From the NCBI GenBank assembly GCA_963924555.1, contig OZ004590.1, forward strand, positions 1 to 64,000: DNA of 64,000 bases, in the 5' to 3' direction. Shown piece after piece: positions 20,501 to 31,794 of the stretch. The translations under genes and the position numbers were made by a program. Every line of letters starts with the position of its first letter. Position 1 is the first letter of the stretch. The notes below the pieces were generated by a model. It did no database searches. It saw only the letters and a program-made list of their open reading frames with translations, and was not told where the DNA came from. This stretch comes from Crambe crambe. Taxonomy: Eukaryota; Porifera; Demospongiae; Poecilosclerida; Crambeidae.

Positions 20501-23500
20501 GGGGGATAACCTCGTGGTAGTCCGGATGAAAATGCCCCCAGGACAGCTAACCCTGCCCTCATGTACCATAGAGATCCCCTAGGGGGTGTACATATGCCCT
20601 TAGGGCCGATTTGGACCTCTAACCTCAACCTAACCTCAACCTAACCTAACCTGAAGAAACCTGAAGAAACCTGAATGGGTGGAAAACAGTCAGGAGGGAT
20701 AACCTGAGAAGCATGAGGGATAATTTCGTGGTAATCCAGATGAAATTGCCCCCAGGACAGCTAACCCTGCCCCCATGTGCCATAGAGATCCCCTAGGGGG
20801 TGTACATATGCCCTTCGGGCCGATTTGGACCTCTAACCTCAACCTAACCTAACCTGAACCTAACCTGAAGAAACCTGAAGAAATCTGAGGGCTTATCTCC
20901 TTAACCTGTAGGTTGAGGTCTTAACCCAGGGGCACCTAATTTAGCCATGTAGGTTTATAACCTCAACCTGTATTAACCCGGGGGCACCTAATTTAGCCAT
21001 GTAGGTTTATAACCTCAACCTGTATTAACCCGGGGGCACCTAATTTAGCCATGTAGGTTTATAACCTCAACCTGTATTAACCCGGGGGCACCTAATTTAG
21101 CCATGTAGGTTTATAACCTCAACCTGTATTAACCCGGGGGCACCTAATTTAGCCATGTAGGTTTATAACCTCAACCTGTATTAACCCGGGGGCACCTAAT
21201 TTAGCCATGTAGGTTTATAACCTCAACCTGTATTAACCCGGGGGCACCTAATTTAGCCATGTAGGTTTATAACCTCAACCTGTATTAACCCGGGGGCACC
21301 TAATTTAGCCATGTAGGTTTATAACCTCAACCTGTATTAACCCGGGGGCACCTAATTTAGCCATGTAGGTTTATAACCTCAACCTGTATTAACCCGGGGG
21401 CACCTAATTTAGCCATGTAGGTTTATAACCTCAACCTGTATTAACCCGGGGGCACCTAATTTAGCCATGTAGGTTTATAACCTCAACCTGTATTAACCCG
21501 GGGCACCTAATTTAGCCATGTAGGTTATATACTTTGAAATCTAGCCCTTCCGAGTTGCATCTTGCCCTAGTCATCCCTTCCAAGTTGCATCTAGCCCTAG
21601 TCATCCCTTCCGAGTTGCATCTAGCCCTAGTCATCCCTTCCGAGTTGCATCTAGCCCTAGTCATCCCTTCTGAGTTGCATTTAGCCCTAGACATCCCTTC
21701 CAAGTTGCATCTAGCCCTAGACATCCCTTCCAAGTTGAATCTAGCTCTAGTCATCCCTTCCGAGTTGCATCTAGCCCTAGTCATCCCTTCTATGAAACCA
21801 TGAAGGATATTCACTGAGACGTGCAAGCCAGGAGGGAAAGGTAAGGTCATAGCTAGGAGGGATGATATATCTGGTCACCAATTGTCCTCTCAGAATCCAT
21901 GGGGGCCACCAATTGTCCTCCTAGAAGTATCTGAAATTTCAAAGTCCCAGAATATCCAGGAAGGATCGAATACGAAACCATGAAGGATATTCACTGAGAT
22001 GTGCAAGCCAGGAGGGAAAGGTAAGGTCATAGCTAGGAGGGATGATATATCTGGCCCATGGGGGATCACCAATTGTCCTCCCAGAATCCATGGGGGTCAC
22101 CAATTGTCCTCTCAGGATCCATGGGGGCCACCAATTGTCCTCCAAGAATCCATGGGGGCCACCAATTGTCCTCCAAGAAGGAGCTGAAATTTCAAAGTCC
22201 CAGAATATCCAGGAAGGATCGAATATGAAACCATGAAGGATATTCACTGAGATGTGCAAGCCAGGAGGGAAAGGTAAGGTCATAGCTAGGAGGGATGATG
22301 GGGGTCACCAATTGTCCTCTCAGGATCCATGGGGGCCACCAATTGTCCTCCAAGAATCCATGGGGGCCACCAATTGTCCTCCAAGAAGGAGCTGAAATTT
22401 CAAAGTCCCAGAATATCCAGGAAGGATCGAATACGAAACCATGAAGGATATTCACTGAGATGTGCAAGCCAGGAGGGAAAGGTAAGGTCATAGCTAGGAG
22501 GGATGATATATCTGGCCCATGGGGGGTCACCAATTGTCCTCCCAGAATCCATGGGGGTCACCAATTGTCCTCTCAGGATCCATGGGGGCCACCAATTGTC
22601 CTCCAAGAATCCATGGGGGCCACCAATTGTCCTCCAAGAAGGAGCTGAAATTTCAAAGTCCCAGAATATCCAGGAAGGATCGAATACGAAACCATGAAGG
22701 ATATTCACTGAGATGTGCAAGCCAGGAGGGAAAGGTAAGGTCATAGCTAGGAGGGATGATATATCTGGTCACCAATTGTCCTCTCAGAATCCATGGGGGC
22801 CACCAATTGTCCTCCTAGAAGTATCTGAAATTTCAAAGTCCCAGAATATCCAGGAAGGATCGAATACGAAACCATGAAGGATATTCACTGAGATGTGCAA
22901 GCCAGGAGGGAAAGGTAAGGTCATAGCTAGGAGGGATGATATATCTGGCCCATGGGGGTCACCAATTGTCCTCCCAGAATCCATGGGGGTCACCAATTGT
23001 CCTCTCAGGATCCATGGGGGCCACCAATTGTCCTCCAAGAATCCATGGGGGCCACCAATTGTCCTCCAAGAAGGAGCTGAAATTTCAAAGTCCCAGAATA
23101 TCCAGGAAGGATCGAATACGAAACCATGAAGGATATCCACTGGGTAAGGTCATAGCTAGGAGGGATGATATATCTGGCCCATGGGGGTCACCAATTGTCC
23201 TCTCAGAATCCATGGGGGCCACCAATTGTCCTCCTAGAAGTATCTGGTCCCAGAATATCCAGGAAGGATCCATGAAGGATATTCACCGAGACGTGCAAGC
23301 CGGGAGGGAAAGATAAAAAAGAGACGACTCTATTCCGAAGAAGAATACTCAATCCTAAAGAGATATTTCGACTAATCAATCATTCTCACAAAAAACAGTT
23401 CTAATGTAATCAATCATTCTCACAATTTCTTTATATTTCAAATCAAGTCTCACAATTCAATTATAAAAAATTTTTCCTCTCGATTAGGACTAGAAATTTA

Positions 23501-26065
23501 GATACTTTTGGCTGGACATCCCTCCTAGCTATACACTTGCTGGTGGTTGAGGGGTGGAGTTTGATGTGCTTTGGGAAGGCGTGGCCACAACTTCTTGTGC
23601 ATTACCATGACTTGAGGGACTTTTGTAATCTCTATCAGGCCTTTAGGGACTTTGCATGGACTTGAGGGACTTAAGTGTACTTGGTAATACTTCCAAATGT
23701 AGGAATAGACTTGAGGGACATCTACTGTGCATTACCATGACTTGAGGGACTTCATAAATACTTAACTAACCTCATGGATACTTTACCTCAACCCCTGTTA
23801 ACGAAACAAAACCTCATGGCTATTTTACCTCTGAAAACCTCAACCCAGGTTAACAAGACATAACCTCATGGCTATTTTACCTCTGGAAACCTCAACCCAG
23901 GTTAACGTTGGATAACCTCATGGCTATTTTACCTCAACCCAGGTTAACAAGACATAACCTCATGGCTATTTTACCTCTGGAAACCTCAACCCAGGTTAAC
24001 GTTGGATAACCTCATGGCTATTTTACCTCTGGAAACCTCAACCCAGGTTAACAAGACATAACCTCATGGCTATTTTACCTCTGGAAACCTCAACCCAGGT
24101 TAACGTTGGATAACCTCATGGCTATTTTACCTCTGGAAACCTCAACCCAGGTTAACAAGACATAACCTCATGGCTATTTTACCTCTGGAAACCTCAACCC
24201 AGGTTAACGTTGGATAACCTCATGGCTATTTTACCTCAACCCAGGTTAACAAGACATAACCTCATGGCTATTTTACCTCTGGAAACCTCAACCCAAGTTA
24301 ACGATGGATAACCTCATGGCTATTTTACCTCTGGAAACCTCAACCCAGGTTAACAAGACATAACCTCATGGCTATTTTACCTCTGGATCCTCCAAGAAGG
24401 AGCTGAAATTTCAAAGTCCCAGAATATCCAGGAAGGATCGAATACGAAACCATGAAGGATATTCACTGAGATGTGCAAGCCAGGAGGGAAAGGTAAGGTC
24501 ATAGCTAGGAGGGATGATATATCTGGCCCATGGGGGTCACCAATTGTCCTCCCAGAATCCATGGGGGTCACCAATTGTCCTCTCAGAATCCATGGGGGCC
24601 ACCAATTGTCCTCCTAGAAGTATCTGAAATTTCAAAGTCCCAGAATATCCAGGAAGGATCCATGAAGGATATTCACCGAGACGTGCAAGCCGGGAGGGAA
24701 AGATAAGTGTACAGCTAGGAGGGATGTCCAGCAAAAAGTATCTAAATTTCTAGAGGAAAAATTTGAATTGTGAGACTTGATTCGAAATAAAAAGAAATTG
24801 TGAGAATGATTGATTACATTAGTACTGTTTTTTGTGAGAATGATTGATTACATTTTAAATAAAAAGAACTGTTGGTTTGCTGTCACTTGCTCTGCTTTAT
24901 CATGTTTTTGATCTTGTCCTGTGTCCTTCCCCTCAAACTGCATATCTCTCTGGTACTCTCTAAGGAAATCTGCACACTCAGAAAGTTTTGCCACTTTAGA
25001 CCTCTCTCCGCCAATGTCGAAATATCTCTTTAGGATTGAGTATTCTTCTTCGGAATAGAGTCCTCTTTTTTGCTGGGGGTGGAGTTTGATGTGCTTTGGG
25101 AAGGCGTGGCCACAACTTCTTGTATCTGAATGGTACAACGTGAGTTGAACTAGTGTGTGTGCAGACTGTAAATGACTTACGTTTCGACAGTCTTTTCAGT
25201 GTTGCCGGCCTGTTGGTAGGTTGACTGGTGGACATCTACTGAGTGCATCATATGGCTGGCTACGGCGTGCACTTCCCCTTCTGTGGTTTCAGCCTGCGCT
25301 ACGGATGCATGGACTTGAGGGACTTAAGTGTACTTCGTAATACTTCAAAGTGTAGGAATAGACTTGAGTGACATCTACTGTGCATTACCATGACTTAAGG
25401 GACTTCCGTAATCTCTATCTGGCCTTGAGGGACTTTGAATGTCTTTATCTATACTTGAGGGACTTAAGTGTACTTGGTAATACTTCAAAGTGTAGGAATA
25501 GACTTGAGGGACATCTACTGTGCATTACCGTGACTTGAGGGACTTCATAAATACTTAACTAACCTCATGGATACTTTACCTCAACCCCTGTTAACGAAAC
25601 AAAACCTCATGGCTATTTTACCTCTGGAAACCTCAACCCAGGTTAACGTTGGATAACCTCATGGCTATTTTACCTCTGGAAACCTCAACCCAGGTTAACA
25701 AGACATAACCTCATGGCTATTTTACCTCTGGAAACCTCAACCCAGGTTAACAGGACATAACCTCATGGCTATTTTACCTCTGGAAACCTCAACCCAGGTT
25801 AACAAGACATAACCTCATGGCTATTTTACCTCTGGAAACCTCAACCCAGGTTAAAGAAACCTAACCTCATGGATATTTTACCCCTAAATCGAGATAAGAT
25901 TTATCCATGAAGTTGAGGTTGACTTAAGGGTAAAATCCTCCAAGTATATGACCATAAGGGGAAAAAAGATTCAAATTTGCGAATTTGAGGGATAAAACAC
26001 TCAAGTATATGAATATAAGGGATTGTATTATATATTTGAAGGATGGTGAGGGATCCTTCTCCATG
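17501..26065. repeat. Composite satellite unit B (~8.6 kb)
   Basis: Second copy of unit A in the same order: head 17501-18085; ~223-bp satellite 18086-20885 (about 13 copies); 52-bp type 1 20886-21520 (about 12 copies); 30-bp repeats 21540-21790; composite array 21791-23316; inverted exon fragment 23317-23560; GACTTGAGGGACTT segment 23561-23765; 52-bp type 2 23766-24386; composite segment 24387-24715; pseudogene 24716-25310; GACTTGAGGGACTT 25311-25563; 52-bp type 2 25564-25860; tail 25861-26065. No intact gene. Confidence 0.92.
24716..25310 (-). pseudogene. Truncated copy of the recombinase/SANT-like gene (unit B)
   Basis: Same structure as 16016-16586: end of exon 6 (25310-25185), intron with GTAAGT/CAG, last exon to 24848. 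It retains the ETTEG residues deleted in the unit A copy. A 2-bp deletion near 25062, inside the KKRRLYSEEE motif, shifts the frame and splits it into two overlapping frames. It is clearly non-functional. Confidence 0.85.
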
Positions 26066-26078
26066 CCCCTAGCCCTAG
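26066..26078. repeat. Interstitial telomeric tract at a truncated unit
   Basis: CCCCTAGCCCTAG joins the tail of unit B to sequence that starts inside the exon fragment (AAGAATACTCAATCC). Unit C therefore lacks everything to the left of this point. Confidence 0.85.
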
Positions 26079-27896
26079 AAGAATACTCAATCCTAAAGAG
26101 ATATTTCGACTAATCAATCATTCTCACAAAAAACAGTTCTAATGTAATCAATCATTCTCACAATTTCTTTATATTTAAAATCAAGTCTCACAATTCAATT
26201 ATAAAAAATTTTTCCTCTCGATTAGGACTAGAAATTTAGATACTTTTGGCTGGACATCCCTCCTAGCTATACACTTGCTGGTGGTTGAGGGGTGGAGTTT
26301 GATGTGCTTTGGGAAGGCGTGGCCACAACTTCTTGTGCATTACCATGACTTGAGAGACTTTTGTAATTTCTATCAGGCCTTTAGGGACTTTGCATGGACT
26401 TGAGGGACTTAAGTGTACTTGGTAATACTTCCAAATGTAGGAATAGACTTGAGGGACATCTACTGTGCATTACCATGACTTGAGGGACTTCATAAATACT
26501 TAACTAACCTCATGGATACTTTACCTCAACCCCTGTTAACGAAACAAAACCTCATGGCTATTTTACCTCTGAAAACCTCAACCCAGGTTAACAAGACATA
26601 ACCTCATGGCTATTTTACCTCTGGAAACCTCAACCCAGGTTAACGTTGGATAACCTCATGGCTATTTTACCTCAACCCAGGTTAACAAGACATAACCTCA
26701 TGGCTATTTTACCTCTGGAAACCTCAACCCAGGTTAACGTTGGATAACCTCATGGCTATTTTACCTCTGGAAACCTCAACCCAGGTTAACAAGACATAAC
26801 CTCATGGCTATTTTACCTCTGGAAACCTCAACCCAGGTTAACATTGGATAACCTCATGGCTATTTTACCTCTGGAAACCTCAACCCAGGTTAACAAGACA
26901 TAACCTCATGGCTATTTTACCTCTGGAAACCTCAACCCAAGTTAACGATGGATAACTTCATGGCTATTTTACCTCTGGAAACCTCAACCCAGGTTAACAA
27001 GACATAACCTCATGGCTATATTACCTCTGGATCCTCCAAGAAGGAGCTGAAATTTCAAAGTCCCAGAATATCCAGGAAGGATCGAATACGAAACCATGAA
27101 GGATATTCACTGAGATGTGCAAGCCAGGAGGGAAAGGTAAGGTCATAGCTAGGAGGGATGATATATCTGGCCCATGGGGGGTCACCAATTGTCCTCCCGG
27201 AATCCATGGGGGTCACCAATTGTCCTCTCTGAATCCATGGGGGCCACCAATTGTCCTCTCAGAATCCATGGGGGCCACCAATTGTCCTCCAAGAAGGAGC
27301 TGAAATTTCAAAGTCCCAGAATATCCAGGAAGGATCGAATACAAAACCATGAAGGATATTCACTGAGACGTGCAAGCCAGGAGGGAAAGGTAAGGTCATA
27401 GCTAGGAGGGATGATATATCTGGCCCATGGGGGGTCACCATTTGTCCTCCCGGAATCCATGGGGGTCACCAATTGTCCTCTCAGAATCCATGGGGGCCAC
27501 CAATTGTCCTCTCAGAATCCATGGGGGCCACCAATTGTCCTCGTAGAAGTATCTGAAATTTCAAAGTCCCAGAATATCCAGGAAGGATTGAATACGAAAC
27601 CGTGAAGGATATTCACTGAGACGTGCAAGCCAGGAGGGAAAGGTAAGGTCATAGCTAGGAGGGATGATATATCTGGCCCATGGGGGGTCACCAATTGTCC
27701 TCCCGGAATCCATGGGGGTCACCAATTGTCCTCCCAGAATCCATGGGGGTCGTCCTCTCAGAATCCATGGGGGCCACCAATTGTCCTCTCAGAATCCATG
27801 GGGGCCACCAATTGTCCTCCAAGAAGGAGCTGAAATTTCAAAGTCCCAGAATATCCAGGAAGGATCGAATACGAAACCGTGAAGGATATTTATGGA
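26079..27896. repeat. Satellite unit C, left-truncated
   Basis: Corresponds to about 14511-16000 of unit A: rest of the inverted exon fragment and AT-rich flank (26079-26285), GACTTGAGGGACTT segment (to 26505), 52-bp type 2 satellite (26510-27030) and composite array (27031-27896, three blocks). The frames here are repeat artefacts. Confidence 0.88.
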
Positions 27897-28035
27897 GCCC
27901 TAATCCCTAGCTAAGTCGTAGATATCTAAATTTCTATTTCCAATTGAGAGAAAGAATTTTTTTTAATTGAATCGACAACTGTTTGTGACAATGATTTGAA
28001 TTGATTTGAAAGGAAAATTTGTGAGGATGGAGTAG
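27897..28035 (-). other. 3' flank of the recombinase-like gene
   Basis: AT-rich sequence downstream of the stop codon at 28036 on the - strand. It resembles the flank that accompanies the pseudo-exon copies (TATCTAAATTTCTA, TTGTGAGAATGATT words), which shows that the subtelomeric copies include 3' flanking DNA. GCCCTAATCCCTAGCTA at 27897-27915 is a degenerate telomere-like junction. Confidence 0.6.
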
Positions 28036-30135
28036 TCACTTTGCTTGTTTGATTATGTTCTTTATTTTATCCTGAATGTTTTGTGCTGTCCTTCCTATGA
28101 ACAGATCCTGTCCCTGGTGCTTGCTTAGGAATTCAGCACACTCTGAAATCTTTGCAACTTTGGACCCCTCTCCAATTTTGAAGTGACTCTTCAGTATGCT
28201 TCTCTCCTCTTCGCTATAGAGCCGCCTCTTCTTTGCTGGTGGTTGTTCTGATTGTCTGGGGGAAGGCGTGACCACCACTTCTTGCATTCTCTTGTATCTG
28301 AATTGTACAGCGTGAGTTGTGTGTGTGTGTGCAGATTGTGATTGACTTACGTTTCCACGGCTTTTTCCGCATTGCCGGCCTGTTGGTAAGTGGACCGGTG
28401 CACATCGAGGGAGTGCGTCATGTGAACGGCGACTGCACGCACCTCCCCCTCCGTGGTCTCTGCCTGTGCTACAGTTGTCGCCATCTGTTTTCTCGCCATC
28501 GTTGGGGACACCTGAAATTTCTTTCCGAAAAACTCGGACAGTTTCTCCAGCTCGTTGCCTATGTGGGTCACCTTTTCCCCGGATGGTGTTGTGAAAATGA
28601 GATCGGGGCCGGTCTTTTGTCCCGCATACTTCACTAATAGCTGGTGCACCCTGTTGTGCATGGCAATGCTCGCCGATCCATGCGAGGCTGTTGTCTTGTG
28701 CTCCCACACCTTGACTACGTGGAAATTTGTAGTCTTCTGGGCATTGGCCACCTCGGAGGCCGTCATGTTGGCCACTGCCCCCTGCCGTTGAAAATTGGTG
28801 TAGACCAAGTGGCACATCAAGAACCTGGACAGTAATATATAGTCATTAGTAGAAGCAGTGGATGCAGCAGTAGTAGTATTGACTTACCTCCTGACCATTA
28901 TGTCCTGAGGATCTTTCTCTGACATCTCCAGGATCTTCTCAAAGGTGGAGTCGGACACTAGGAAGTTTGTTAGCTCAGTTGGTAGCGACATGTTGCTGCT
29001 AACATAGTCCTTCTTCCTTGCAGCCATCATGTTTTTCTCCCGGTTTAGCCCCTTCTTCATCGCTGTTGCTTTTATGGTCGCGATGTTTACCCTCGAAGCC
29101 AACCTCTCATTTTCTTCACTGGGCTCATCGGGCATGCTGTACGAGAAAGATGAAATGTTCTTAGGGTATGCATTGTCAATGCTCGTCTAGCTTACCGGTG
29201 GACGATGAATCTCTGTGCAAAGCAGAGTGTGTTTAGCTTTGTAATGATGCCGCTGGGTCCAAGTCTCCTTCTTCTGAGCTCCTCGACAAAGGATTCAATC
29301 TTCTTAACTATCACCACCTGCTCAATGTCCAGCTTCTCCGGGTTTGCATAGAACAGGAACTTTGATAGATCTGTGCTCATTTCTTTCTGCTGGTTGATCT
29401 TCTTAGAGCCACCAGAAAGACTGCCGAGATATCTGTAAAGAGAGATAGATAGATAGTTAGATAGATAGAAGGAATACAACAGACAGATAGATAGATAGAT
29501 AGATAGATAGCTAGACAGAGGAGATATACTTACTCCCTGAATTCAACCAAGACTGGTGTGTTGTGCGGGAATGTCTTGAGGTTGCGCGTGTCCCCAAACC
29601 TCTGACGACCGGTCGATGTGATTTCCAACTTCAGTAGGTCGAGTGATTTTTTCTCTTCTGCAGCAGCCACCGCTCCAGTGTCTTGCTCCTTCTCAGTAGA
29701 AGGTCCGGGAGCTGTAGAGTCCGCTGAACTGATCAGCCCCACAATCTTGGTGAGATCGGTATACTGCCTTTTCAGGGCAGTGGAGAGATCGCGATGCTTG
29801 GATCCCTGGTGGATGTGATTCCATGGGCGCTTCATTGTCACGCCGCACCCAGGGACCTGGCAGGTGAAGTATCGCTCTGAGAGTGTGTGCGTAGGGAAAG
29901 GAGAAAGAATTAAACTTGCATACCGATCTAGCTAGTAACCTGTAGCTAGCAAGTTACTTGGCAGTTAGCTAGTTAGATAGTTACTAGATCGGAAAGTTGT
30001 CGCTCACCTTCGACGTTAATGTAGCTAGCTCTGTCACTTAGTGACAGTACTTGATTAGGTTCTACTCACCAGTCTTGTCAAGAGGCTTTGAGGGGGGAGA
30101 CTCTGGCACACATGAGACGACGTCCTGCTGCTGCA

Positions 30136-30187
<52 letters not shown>

Positions 30188-30536
30188 ATCTTCCTCTGGT
30201 TGGAAGCTTGCTTTGTGTCCATGCACTGGTGTGGAGTTCAGCATGGCTTTGGGGATCTTGTCGAGTGAAGTGACTGCAAAAAAAAGAGACACAATGCGAG
30301 ATTAGACACAGTACTTGCAAGTGATTGAAGGACCTACAATACTCGTAGGTGACGTTGAAGTCGACGGTGCAGAATTGGTCTTCGACCTCTTTGCCATCTG
30401 CATATATTCTGCAGAGGCCAGGGTTGATCTCGTGACCGAGTTCTTCTAGCTTGCAGGAGATTGCAGAGAGATCGTCATCCTGGTGGACTTCCAGGCTGAC
30501 TGACTCTTCATCAACTAGGACTGTGACGGTAGGCAT
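28036..30536 (-). CDS. Tyrosine-recombinase-like protein with C2H2 finger, polyQ and SANT-like domain
   Basis: Seven exons join in phase: 30536-30338, 30273-30070, 29876-29534, 29432-29196, 29136-28888, 28824-28351, 28297-28036, giving about 655 aa. All introns are GT-AG. Residues 1-66 resemble a small beta-rich domain (MPTVTVLVDEE...). A polyQ tract lies near 96-116. A C2H2 finger (CQVPGC...HIHQGSKH) is at about 140-162. Residues ~450-560 look like the C-terminal half of a tyrosine recombinase, with Arg-522, MTHS (His-548) and STY (Tyr-557). A SANT/Myb-like segment (KKRRLYSEEE...) starts near 591. Multi-exon genes of this kind occur in several animal genomes and probably come from a domesticated or mobile recombinase. 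Whether catalysis is possible is unclear, as the first catalytic Arg/Lys box was not seen. It shares its promoter with the + strand finger gene. Truncated relatives fill the satellite units. Confidence 0.78.
29442..29515. repeat. (TAGA)n microsatellite in intron 3
   Basis: Two runs of GATA/TAGA tetranucleotides lie within the intron between 29533 and 29433. Confidence 0.85.
30120..30188 (-). repeat. CAG/CTG trinucleotide repeat encoding polyQ
   Basis: About 20 nearly pure CTG units on the + strand lie in exon 2 of the recombinase-like gene and encode a glutamine run interrupted by one Leu. Length polymorphism is likely. Confidence 0.9.
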
Positions 30537-30846
30537 CTTCTTTTACTTCTTCTGATTCGGGAAAGGTTGATAATGACCGTCTATGGCTGATTTCGCGCCT
30601 TTTATACTTGATTCTGACCGGTCTTGATTAGTTGACCAATCAGATTCGCGAGCGATGACGTAACTGGATTAGTTACGTCGCGAGCGATGACGTAACTGGA
30701 TTATTGACCAATCAGATTCGTTTCAGATTTGGCGGGAAATTCGAGTTTGACAGGTCCTGATTAGTCTCACCAATCAGATTCGGTAAGCAGAACCTGCGCA
30801 GATTTGGGAGATATAGTACTCAATTACATTCATTGGTGAAGTGACT
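30537..30846. promoter_or_regulatory. Divergent promoter with CRE-like and CCAAT boxes
   Basis: Only ~310 bp separate the two start codons. GACCAATCAGATTCG occurs at 30634 and 30706 and CACCAATCAGATTCG at 30768. TGACGTAAC occurs at 30656 and 30688, with TTACGTCG at 30673. A TATAAAAGG reads leftwards at 30598-30607, and ATATAGTA at about 30810 could serve the + gene. Part of it (GCGAGCGATGACGTAACTGG) is directly repeated. The same box types appear in the telomere-adjacent elements. Confidence 0.65.
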
Positions 30847-31702
30847 ATGGCAGAAGCTCAACCTAAGAGAGCCAAGAGGCAGTGCAGTATCTGCAGCAAT
30901 TGGTACTGCAAGCTAACAGACCACCTCAAGAAGGCCCACAAGTTGGAGACAAAGGAGGAGAGGGAGCCTTATGTAAAGGAGGCTTTCAAGAAGACTCCAG
31001 ATCTGAGGGTTCAGAGTGAGTGTGTGCAATAGAGTAGTCTCTGCTGTTGCTTATCTTAGAATCTTCTTTACAGAGAGACTGGCAGAGGGAAAGACCTGTA
31101 TCACACGCAAGAGAGGAAGAGAGTATGAATGCCCCTACCCACACTGCAAGGGATCCAGCTATGATAGGCTGGCTGACCATCTCTCTTCGGTGCATAACCT
31201 AAAGGGAGAAGAGTGGAAGCCGCTTAGACACAGACTCCTCAATATGGCGCACACTGAGGACTGGAACGACCTGTACAAAGAGGAGGAAGAGATGCTAGAC
31301 TTGCTTCCGAGAAAAGCGGAGGATTTCAAGGGGGAAACAATCTCAATAGACTACCTGAAGGAAGACACAGACCAGACAGCTGAACAACTTGCTCTGCCTC
31401 TTCCGAAATGGGCGAACGAAGAAAATTTAAAAGAGTTACTGGACGGACAGGACCAATCAGACGCAGACTCCATCTTTGGAAGACCTAAGCCAATCAGGCC
31501 GCAGATGGAAGAAATTTTCCCCAACGTGAAGAGGAGGGCAGAAAGAGAAGCAGAGAGAACAGAGAGAGCAAAGAGAGCGGCAGAGAGAGAAAAGAGAGCC
31601 GAGAGAGAAGCAGAAAGGGAAGCAGAGAGAGCAGCAGAAAGGGAGGCAGAGAGATGCAGGGGAAAGAAGAAGAAGAGGAAGAAGAATCCCTTCATTCTTT
31701 GA
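30847..31702 (+). CDS. Two-zinc-finger protein with basic C-terminus
   Basis: Two exons, 30847-31015 and 31074-31702, with a GTGAGT...TTTACAG intron, join in phase to give 265 aa. Finger 1 is C13-C16-H26-H31 and finger 2 is C76-C81-H92-H97 (YECPYPHCKG...HLSSVH). The middle is acidic (YKEEEEMLDLL). From about 220 the protein is a charged Glu-Arg-Ala repeat helix (AEREAER-type), and it ends in KKKKRKKN, a probable nuclear signal. Fingers of this style are often found at the N-terminus of recombinase-like proteins of the neighbouring family, so the divergent pair may function together; that is inference. It is unlikely to be a pseudogene, since both frames and the splice sites are intact. Confidence 0.75.
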
Positions 31703-31794
31703 AGGTACTCAGACTTTGACTTGTTTTTTATCTTGACTGTGAATGTCTTTATGTTGTGAATGTTAATGTCTTTATCATGCAATTACTTTGACTC

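Noticed and set aside
8894-26078. Units A and B as an assembly duplication
   Set aside because: They differ in array copy number, a 9-bp and a 2-bp indel and scattered bases, so they look like real distinct copies, although read support could not be checked.
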